The notes under the pieces: model-generated | Told to the model about the DNA's origin: nothing | Seen by the model: the letters and a program-made list of their open reading frames with translations, nothing else | Databases searched by the model: none | DNA from: Elusimicrobiota bacterium | GTDB taxonomy: Bacteria > Elusimicrobiota > Elusimicrobia > UBA1565 > UBA9628 | Direction: 5' to 3' | Length of the DNA: 5,491 nucleotides | NCBI GenBank assembly: GCA_028717525.1 | Contig: JAQUNT010000188.1 | Span: forward strand, 1-5,491 | Program-made: the position numbers and the translations under genes | Part shown: positions 1 to 4,901 of the stretch, piece by piece | How positions within the stretch are numbered: the stretch's first letter is position 1 | How the letters are laid out: the number at the start of each line of letters is the position of its first letter

Positions 1-1371
1 CAGCACCAGCAGGGGTCCCGAGTAGGAAACCGCGCTGTCCAGGACGGGGGTGCGCAGGACCCGGATGAAGCCCCGGGTGTCCTTGACCTGGACCACGGGG
101 CCGCCGTTGATGAACACCTTGGTCAGGGCCACCGCCTCGGAGAGCGAGCCCCCGCCGTTGTGGCGCAGGTCCAGGACCAGGCCGTCGATGCCCTCGGACT
201 CCAGCTTGGCCAGGAGCTTCTGCACGTCGCGCGTCGTGCTCTTGGCGTCGCTGGCGCCCTTGAGGTCGGCGTAAAAGGAGGGCAGCTCGATCTCCCCGAT
301 GCGGGAGCTCTTTCCGTCCTGGCCCGCGGGGCCAGGTTCCGGGACCGTGAAGATCTTGGCCCGGGCTTCCTGGTCGGTCAGCTTGATCTCGTCGCGCACC
401 AGGACGACGATGACCCGCTGGGCGGAGTCCGTGGATTCGGCCGGTATCACCTTCAGGCGCACGGTGGTGCCCTTGTCGCCGCGGATGAGCTGGACCAGCC
501 GGTCGAGCTTCATGCCTACGGCGTCGACGAACGCCGCGTCGCCCTGGGCCACGGCCTCGATCTTGTCGTTGGGCTTGAGCCGCCCATCCTTGGCCGCCGG
601 CCCGCCCGGCACCAGAGAAATGATCTTGGCATAGCCGTCCTCGGACCGCAGCACGGCGCCGATGCCGACCAAGGAGAGCTTCATGCTGATATTGAAGTTC
701 TCGGCGCTCGGCGCCGCCATGTAGTCCGAGTGGGGGTCGAAGGAGTGGGCCAGGGAGTCGAGATACGCCTGCAGCACGTCGTTGGCGTCGAACTCCTTGA
801 AGCTGCGCAGCATGCGCTCGTAGCGGGTCAGCACCGTCTTGACCTGCTCCTCGGACTTGGTGCCCCCGAGCCGCTCCTGCAGGATGTCGAACTTGGCGCG
901 TAGGCGCCAGAGCTCCGCCGACTCCTTCTCATCGGAGGGCCAGGGCAGCTCATGGCGGTCCACGACCAGGCTCTCGTCCTCCGTGAAGGTGAAGGACGAG
1001 GACGCGATCCGCTCCACCTGGGCCTTGCGCTGCTGCGCGCGCTTGAGGAAGCGCTCGAAGATCTCGTAGGCCGGGGAGATGTCGCCGTTGTGGACCAGGT
1101 CGCCCAGGCGTTCCCCGTAGCGGGCCTCGAACTCGTCGACGTCGGACTTCTCGAAGAACATGTGGTTGTAGTCGTAGTATTCGAGATAGTCGCGCAGCCA
1201 CTGCCGGGACAAGGCCTCGTCGATGGGCCGGTGGTTGTGATGGGTCTGCTCGAAGATGCGCGCCACGAGCTGGCCCACGACCTGCGCGGCCGGGGCCGGC
1301 TCCAGCGCGGCCCGCGCCGGCCGGGCCGGCAGCAAGGCGAAGCCTAGGATGAGGGCCGCACGGATGAGCAT
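1..1371 (-). CDS. prc: Tail-specific (C-terminal processing) S41 protease, Prc/Tsp type, 3' end outside window
   Basis: This is an exported serine protease of the Prc/Tsp family, which in relatives degrades or trims proteins from their C-termini in the periplasm using a Ser/Lys dyad. The reading frame is open from the ATG at 1371 to base 1 (457 codons seen). Residues 1-21 form a Sec signal peptide: Arg4, a hydrophobic core and an ARA-A cleavage site. Residues 30-220 form a helical N-terminal region of Tsp type containing FDPHSDYM (211-218). A PDZ domain follows at about 226-320 (VGIGAVL, VPGGPAAKDG, LKPNDKI). The S41 domain starts near 357 (RIGEIELPSFYADL), with the family signature LDLRHNGGGSL at 400-410. 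The long N-terminal region points to Prc/Tsp rather than short CtpA proteases. The catalytic Ser and Lys should lie just past the last visible residues (GPLLVL), so activity cannot be judged here. The gene follows the PC4-like gene in the same direction with a 50-bp gap. No Shine-Dalgarno sequence is visible at the start. Confidence 0.93.
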   Translation of the reverse strand, partial: MLIRAALILGFALLPARPARAALEPAPAAQVVGQLVARIFEQTHHNHRPIDEALSRQWLRDYLEYYDYNHMFFEKSDVDEFEARYGERLGDLVHNGDISPAYEIFERFLKRAQQRKAQVERIASSSFTFTEDESLVVDRHELPWPSDEKESAELWRLRAKFDILQERLGGTKSEEQVKTVLTRYERMLRSFKEFDANDVLQAYLDSLAHSFDPHSDYMAAPSAENFNISMKLSLVGIGAVLRSEDGYAKIISLVPGGPAAKDGRLKPNDKIEAVAQGDAAFVDAVGMKLDRLVQLIRGDKGTTVRLKVIPAESTDSAQRVIVVLVRDEIKLTDQEARAKIFTVPEPGPAGQDGKSSRIGEIELPSFYADLKGASDAKSTTRDVQKLLAKLESEGIDGLVLDLRHNGGGSLSEAVALTKVFINGGPVVQVKDTRGFIRVLRTPVLDSAVSYSGPLLVL

Positions 1372-1421
1372 AGCTCTATTATAGGAGGGAAAGACGCGTC
1401 GCGCCAGTGGCCCGCGGTCCG
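1372..1421. other. Short spacer between the PC4-like gene and prc
   Basis: This 50-bp gap holds the prc -10 candidate and the perfect palindrome GACGCGTC (1393-1400). Only a weak, bulged hairpin could be drawn on the minus strand (GCC-ACT-GGC core), followed by a short run of three T. There is no convincing terminator, so readthrough from the PC4-like gene into prc is plausible alongside a separate prc promoter. Confidence 0.4.
1378..1383 (-). promoter_or_regulatory. Candidate -10 box for prc, leaderless geometry
   Basis: Read on the minus strand, a perfect TATAAT lies 6 bases before the prc ATG (A at 1371). Transcription would then be expected to start at or next to the start codon. The hexamer 17 bases further upstream (1401-1406, TGGCGC) is a poor -35 match. 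A pyrimidine-rich CCCTCC precedes the box, and there is no Shine-Dalgarno sequence between the box and the ATG. Promoter function is inferred from position and consensus only. Confidence 0.5.
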
Positions 1422-1880
1422 CTATTCCTTCGCGACGAGCTGGCGCATCTCCTTGAGATACGCGACCGCCTGCTGCACTTCTTTGTAAGGGATGCGCACG
1501 CCCTTCTTGGACCATCCCTTATAAGACGAGTCTTCGACCCATTCGCGCAAGTCCACGCCGGTGGTGTCGCGGAAGATGGTGATGCGCACGACGAGTTCGA
1601 CCCCCGCCTTCTTCGGGAAGCGCGCCAGCTCCTTGTCCTCCAGGGTGTCCGGCTGCTTGGGGAGCCGCTCCAGTACCGGGATCACCCCGTCGAGGAGGCC
1701 GGCGTTGAGCGTGATGCCGGACTTGGTGGGGCCGGTGTAGGAATCCCCCTGGATGAAGGTGCGCACGGAGCCGTACTTGTAGCCTTTGTACTCGTCCACG
1801 TAGAACTTGATCTGGGTGGTCTCCGAAAGGGAGATGGTCCCCATTTCCTTTAGAGGCTTGAATTCGCGCGGTTCTGCCAT
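1422..1880 (-). CDS. Tandem PC4-like (transcriptional coactivator p15 fold) nucleic-acid-binding protein
   Basis: This is a 152-residue soluble protein with no signal peptide or membrane segment. It appears to carry two PC4-type modules. Copy 1 (about residues 22-73) has strand-rich IKFYVDEYKG followed by QGDSYTGPTKSGITLN and a C-terminal helix. Copy 2 (about 94-146) has VDLREWVEDSSYKGW and SKKGVRIP followed by a helix. Residues 39-73 align without gaps to 111-145, with seven identities (Arg40/112, Ser47/119, Tyr48/120, Gly50/122, Lys53/125, Gly55/127, Leu70/142) and many conservative matches. The pattern R-x-W/F...K-x-G-I/V-x-L/I followed by a helix is that of PC4, whose relatives bind single-stranded DNA as dimers. 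A tandem copy could form the dimer-like fold in one chain. A role in DNA or RNA binding is inferred, not shown. The ATG start is supported by GGAGG four bases upstream. The gene is divergent from the CNNM-EIIA gene and upstream of prc. Confidence 0.75.
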   Translation of the reverse strand: MAEPREFKPLKEMGTISLSETTQIKFYVDEYKGYKYGSVRTFIQGDSYTGPTKSGITLNAGLLDGVIPVLERLPKQPDTLEDKELARFPKKAGVELVVRITIFRDTTGVDLREWVEDSSYKGWSKKGVRIPYKEVQQAVAYLKEMRQLVAKE

Positions 1881-1884
1881 TGTC

Positions 1885-1889
1885 CCTCC
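1885..1889 (-). promoter_or_regulatory. Shine-Dalgarno GGAGG of the PC4-like gene
   Basis: On the minus strand GGAGG is followed by GACA and then the ATG at 1880, a 4-base spacer. This is the only strong Shine-Dalgarno sequence at a start codon in the window. It supports the 1880 start over the in-frame alternatives. Confidence 0.75.
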
Positions 1890-1900
1890 GACTATCCGTG

Positions 1901-1909
1901 ATTATATCA
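1901..1909 (-). promoter_or_regulatory. Extended -10 promoter of the PC4-like gene
   Basis: The minus strand reads TGATATAAT, a perfect TATAAT (1906-1901) with the TGn extension of extended -10 promoters. The hexamer 17 bases further upstream (1929-1924, TATAAA) matches the -35 consensus at only three positions, as is tolerated when a TGn element is present. The predicted start of transcription is near 1894, giving a leader of about 14 bases that contains the GGAGG. This is inferred from sequence only. Confidence 0.6.
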
Positions 1910-1927
1910 TAAGCGGACGACAATTTA

Positions 1928-1933
1928 TATAAT
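1928..1933 (+). promoter_or_regulatory. Candidate -10 box for the CNNM-EIIA gene, leaderless geometry
   Basis: A perfect TATAAT ends 8 bases before the ATG at 1942. The intervening ACTCGCGG holds no Shine-Dalgarno sequence. With usual -10 to start-site spacing, transcription would begin within a few bases of the ATG. No good -35 hexamer is seen at 16-18 bases upstream. Confidence 0.55.
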
Positions 1934-1941
1934 ACTCGCGG

Positions 1942-3453
1942 ATGTTCACATTAACGCTGATCTGCCTCCTGCTCATCGCGGGCAACGCCTTCTTCGTGCT
2001 GATGGAGTTCGCCTTGGTGAAGGTCCGCTCCTCGCGCATCGAACTGCTGGCCCGCAAGGGGAACCAGCGCGCGGTGCAGGTCCAGGACATCCTGGGCAAG
2101 CTCGACGACTACCTGGCGGCCAGCCAGGCCGGCATCACCGTCATCAGCCTGGCCTTGGGTTGGATCGGCGAGCCGGCGCTGGCCCGCTGGCTGGAGGGGC
2201 TCCTGGCCGGAGTCGGCGTGGTCCTGCCTGGACAGGCGCTGCACGCCTGCGCCTTCGCCTTGGCGCTGGCGCTGCTGTCTTTGGCCCACATCGTCCTGGG
2301 GGAGCTGGTGCCCCGGGCCATCGGCATCCAGAAGGCGGACATGGTCTCATTGTGGGGCGCCATCCCGCTGCGCCTCTATGCGCGCGCCATCCGGCCTGTG
2401 GTCGTGCTCATGTCCGGCCTGTCCATAGCCATCCTCAGGCTCCTGGGCTTCAAGCCGGCCGCGGAATCGGAGTCGGTCGTCTCCGAGGAGGAGATGCGCG
2501 TGCTGCTGGGCGAGACCCAGGAGAAGGGTTCCTTCCCGCTGGAGCGCCTCCTGCTGCTCGAGAACCTCTTCGACCTGGGCTCGGCCAAGGTCTCCGACGC
2601 TATGGTCCCCGCGGAGAGGATCGCTTTCCTCTCAGTGGACAAGAGCTGGGCCGAGAACCTGGAGGTCGTCCGCCAGCGGCGCTTCTCCCGCTACCCCCTC
2701 TGCTCCGGCGGGCTCGGCGGGGTCCTGGGCATGGTCCACATCAAGGACTTGGTGCTCAAGCTGTGTGAAGGGCCGGCCCCGGACCTGCGCCAGATCCGGC
2801 GCGAGCTGGCCGAGGTCGGGGAGGGGGAATCCCTGGAGAAGCTGGTCAAGACCTTCCCGGACAAGGGCGTGCACATGGCCGCGGTCAGGAACGCCCAGGG
2901 CTCCGTCTGCGGCCTCATCACCCTTGAGGACATCATGGAGGAGCTCGTCGGCGAGATCCACGACGAGTTCGACCTGCCCCAGGCCTGGCGTCTGGCGGAC
3001 TTGGTCGTGGGACCCGCCGTGGCCGTGGGGCTCCAGGCCGCGGACCGCAGGGCGGCCGTGGCCCTCCTGGTCTCCAGGCTCAAGGCCGCGGTCCCGGAGC
3101 TCGACGAGGACGAGGTCCTCAAGGCCGTCTGGGACCGGGAGACGAAGCTCCCCAGCGCGGTTGGCCGCGGCGCGGCCGTGCCGCACGCGCGGCTGCCCGG
3201 CCTCGCGCGGCCGTTCGTCGCGGTCGGCCGCTTCGCCAAGCCGGTGCCCGGGGCCAGCCCGGACAACGTGCCCGTGCGCCTGGTCTTCCTGATCCTGACC
3301 CCGGTCTCGACCCCCATCGTCCAGCTCAAGATACTCAGCCGCATCGCGGCCCTGCTGACCAACGAGAACCTGCGCCGCAAGCTCCTGCGCGCCAAGACCG
3401 CCGAGACTCTGCTGGAGACCCTCCGTACGGCCGACACCCTCCTGGCCGTTTAG
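1942..3453 (+). CDS. CNNM/DUF21 membrane transporter with CBS pair and C-terminal PTS EIIA type-2 domain
   Basis: This 503-residue inner-membrane protein belongs to the CNNM/CorC (HlyC/CorC, DUF21) family, whose members are linked to Mg2+ or other cation export. The N-terminal DUF21 domain (1-170) has membrane segments near 1-24, 60-75, 97-124 and 135-168. It carries the family motifs NAFFVLMEFALVKVRSSRI (15-33) and DYLAASQAGIT (56-66). SEEEMRVLL (181-189) leads into a CBS pair: CBS1 about 218-272 (GMVHIKDL) and CBS2 about 285-340 (GLITLED, the G-x-x-T-x-x-D nucleotide-ribose pattern). The usual CorC/HlyC C-terminal domain is absent. Residues about 355-500 instead resemble a PTS EIIA type-2 (fructose/mannitol/PtsN) domain: RE 399-400, GRGAAVPHAR with the phosphoryl-acceptor candidate His415, PVRLVFLILTP and a closing helix. 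The second conserved EIIA histidine (THL in PtsN) aligns with Gln461. The ATG at 1942 is chosen because it starts directly at the first membrane helix and follows a TATAAT; there is no Shine-Dalgarno sequence. Phosphorylation-dependent control of transport is inferred. Confidence 0.85.
   Translation: MFTLTLICLLLIAGNAFFVLMEFALVKVRSSRIELLARKGNQRAVQVQDILGKLDDYLAASQAGITVISLALGWIGEPALARWLEGLLAGVGVVLPGQALHACAFALALALLSLAHIVLGELVPRAIGIQKADMVSLWGAIPLRLYARAIRPVVVLMSGLSIAILRLLGFKPAAESESVVSEEEMRVLLGETQEKGSFPLERLLLLENLFDLGSAKVSDAMVPAERIAFLSVDKSWAENLEVVRQRRFSRYPLCSGGLGGVLGMVHIKDLVLKLCEGPAPDLRQIRRELAEVGEGESLEKLVKTFPDKGVHMAAVRNAQGSVCGLITLEDIMEELVGEIHDEFDLPQAWRLADLVVGPAVAVGLQAADRRAAVALLVSRLKAAVPELDEDEVLKAVWDRETKLPSAVGRGAAVPHARLPGLARPFVAVGRFAKPVPGASPDNVPVRLVFLILTPVSTPIVQLKILSRIAALLTNENLRRKLLRAKTAETLLETLRTADTLLAV
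2995..3441 (+). other. PTS EIIA type-2 domain coding segment of the CNNM fusion
   Basis: This segment encodes residues about 352-500 of the CNNM protein. Its order of motifs matches EIIA-fructose/PtsN domains: a leading helix (AADRRAAVALLVSRL), the RE-x-x-x-x-S-x-x-G-x-G-x-A-x-PHAR block around His415, a V-G-R strand, DNVPVRLVFLILTP, a helix with QLKILSRIAALL, and a final helix (KTAETLLETL). The domain runs in the same frame as the transmembrane part, with no stop and no change in base composition. It therefore appears to be a true fusion and not a sequencing error joining two genes. Confidence 0.8.
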
Positions 3454-3459
3454 TATCAT
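3431..3459 (+). promoter_or_regulatory. Candidate promoter for hemY inside the end of the CNNM-EIIA gene
   Basis: CCGACA (3431-3436, four of six matches to TTGACA) is followed after exactly 17 bases by TATCAT (3454-3459, five of six matches to TATAAT). The -10 candidate ends 8 bases before the hemY ATG at 3468, so a transcript from here would be leaderless or nearly so. The -35 lies within the last codons of the upstream gene. Cotranscription with that gene is an equally plausible way to express hemY. Confidence 0.4.
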
Positions 3460-3467
3460 ATGACCCC

Positions 3468-4901
3468 ATGAATCCGGGCAGGCCGAGCCGCGTTGCGGTG
3501 CTGGGAGCGGGGATCACGGGGCTCTCCGCGGCCCACGAGCTGCGCCAGCGGGGAGGCGGGCGCCATCAGCCTCCCGAGGTCGTCGTGTTCGAGTCGGCGC
3601 CTTGCGCCGGGGGGAAGATCCTCACCGAGAGCCACGATGGGGTGCTCTACGAGACCGGGCCGGAGTCCTTCGGCACGGCCAAGCCGCAGGTCATGGAGCT
3701 CGTGCGGGAGCTGGGGCTGGGCTCCGAGCTCATGCATGTCGACCACCACCATCGCCGGCTCCTCATCCTGGCCGGCGGCCGCCTGCGGCCCCTGCCCGAG
3801 GGCGTGGGCCAAGTCATGCCCGTGCGCTGGTGGCCCTTCCTGCTCAGCGACCTGCTGAGTTGGAGGGGCAAGCTGCGCCTGCTGGGCGAGCCGCTCATCC
3901 CGGCCGAGGAGGGGGAGAGCGACGAGTCCTTGGGGGCCTTCTTCGACCGGCGCCTGGGCCGTGAGGCGCTGGAGCGCTTGGCCGAGCCGATCCTGGCCGG
4001 CGCCTGCCAGGGAGACCCGGCGCGCCTGAGCCTGCGCAGCACCTTCCCGCAGTTCGCGGAGATGGAGCGGCGCGGGGGCCTGCTGCGCCAGAGCTGGCGG
4101 GGGCGGACCCGGCGCTTGGCGCCTTTGGCGGAGACCTCCTATCCGGTGACCTTGCGCGGGGGGCTCGCGCTGCTGCCCGGGGCCCTGGCGCGGCGCCTGC
4201 CTGCCGGCTGTCTGCGCCTGGGCGCGGCGGTGACCAAGGTGTCCCGCCGCAACGGCGGCTGGGAGGTGCGCACCGCGGCGGGGTCCGAGTGCTTCGACGC
4301 CGTGATCGCGGCCCTGCCCGCCCCGGCTCTCGCCCCGGTCCTGGAGGCGCTCGACCCGGAGCTCGCCGGCATCCTGCGCGAGATACCCTATGCCGCCGCC
4401 GCGGTGGTGACCTTGGCGTACGACCGCCAGGGATTCTCCCATCCGCTCGACGCCTGCGGCTTCGTCGTGCCCCGGTCCGAGGGCAGGCGCCTGTCCTCCG
4501 CGGTCTTCAGCTCGAGCAAGTTCCCCGGCCGGGCGCCGGCCGACCTGCTCCTGCTGCGGGGCCTGCTGGGAGGGGCCGGACGCGACTCCCAGGCGATCGG
4601 GGAGGAAGCCGCGGCGGCGCGCACGGTGCGCAACGAACTGCGCGACATCCTGGGGCTGGGAGAGGCTCATCCGCGCTGGACACGGGTGGCGCGCTGGCCG
4701 GCCGCCCACCCCCAATACACCATCGGACACGCCTTGCGCGTGCGGCGGCTGGAGTCCTGCCTGCAGTCCTGCCCCGGGCTGGTCCTCGCCGGCGAATCCT
4801 ATCGCGGCTCGGGCCTTCCGGACTGCGTACGTTCCGGCCGGCTCGCGGCCGCCAAGCTCCTCACGCCCGCCGGCGGCCGCATCGCCGCGGGGGTCGCTTA
4901 G
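3468..4901 (+). CDS. hemY: HemY-type FAD-dependent protoporphyrinogen / coproporphyrinogen oxidase
   Basis: This 477-residue flavoprotein removes six electrons from protoporphyrinogen IX (or coproporphyrinogen III in the coproporphyrin-dependent branch) late in heme synthesis. The length is typical of the family. The N-terminal FAD Rossmann motif GAGITGLSAAHEL is at 13-25, with the acidic ribose-binding Glu42 in VVVFESAP, then GGKI (48-51) and ETGPESFG (62-69). A central GGLALLPGAL (231-240) and the C-terminal FAD block LAGESYRGSGLPDCVRSG (440-457) are diagnostic of PPOX-type oxidases; other amine oxidases usually lack the YRG-x-G-x-PDC-x-RSG form. The ATG is placed so that the Rossmann motif begins at residue 13, as usual; no Shine-Dalgarno sequence precedes it. 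It follows the CNNM-EIIA gene by 14 bp and overlaps rlmN by one base. No other heme gene is in view, so the sequence does not reveal which substrate is used. The alternative names hemG or cgoX are used for the same family. Confidence 0.9.
   Translation: MNPGRPSRVAVLGAGITGLSAAHELRQRGGGRHQPPEVVVFESAPCAGGKILTESHDGVLYETGPESFGTAKPQVMELVRELGLGSELMHVDHHHRRLLILAGGRLRPLPEGVGQVMPVRWWPFLLSDLLSWRGKLRLLGEPLIPAEEGESDESLGAFFDRRLGREALERLAEPILAGACQGDPARLSLRSTFPQFAEMERRGGLLRQSWRGRTRRLAPLAETSYPVTLRGGLALLPGALARRLPAGCLRLGAAVTKVSRRNGGWEVRTAAGSECFDAVIAALPAPALAPVLEALDPELAGILREIPYAAAAVVTLAYDRQGFSHPLDACGFVVPRSEGRRLSSAVFSSSKFPGRAPADLLLLRGLLGGAGRDSQAIGEEAAAARTVRNELRDILGLGEAHPRWTRVARWPAAHPQYTIGHALRVRRLESCLQSCPGLVLAGESYRGSGLPDCVRSGRLAAAKLLTPAGGRIAAGVA

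Larger units (their letters stand above)
1881..1941. promoter_or_regulatory. AT-rich divergent promoter region
   Basis: This 61-bp gap between two divergently transcribed genes is strikingly AT-rich between about 1900 and 1934 in an otherwise very GC-rich window. It contains back-to-back -10 candidates: TATAAT at 1901-1906 on the minus strand and TATAAT at 1928-1933 on the plus strand. The minus -10 touches the place where the plus promoter's -35 would fall, and vice versa. RNA polymerase binding in the two directions is therefore likely to be mutually exclusive or coupled. No recognisable operator was found. Confidence 0.6.

Noticed and set aside
160..903. A 247-codon plus-strand open frame opposite prc
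   Set aside because: It is an antisense shadow of a frame with signal peptide, PDZ and S41 motifs. Its composition is low-complexity, with no recognisable fold.
1384..1421. Possible terminator between the PC4-like gene and prc
   Set aside because: Only a three-pair core stem with a bulge and a run of three T can be drawn, too weak to call a terminator.
1407..1853. Plus-strand 148-codon frame opposite the PC4-like gene
   Set aside because: There is no ribosome binding site and no domain. The minus-strand frame has a Shine-Dalgarno sequence, an extended -10 and a recognisable duplicated fold.
2990..3010. Frameshift or assembly join creating the CNNM-EIIA fusion
   Set aside because: The frame runs without interruption from CBS2 into the EIIA domain. 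There is no start codon with a ribosome binding site at the junction and no composition change.
2632..3459. Minus-strand open frames opposite the CBS and EIIA part of the CNNM gene
   Set aside because: They are composition-driven shadows. The plus strand carries continuous CBS and EIIA motifs.
3456..4730. A long minus-strand open frame of 424 codons opposite hemY
   Set aside because: The protein is rich in Gln, Arg, Pro and Gly with no domain, as expected for the antisense of a GC-rich gene. The plus-strand frame has clear PPOX motifs from end to end.
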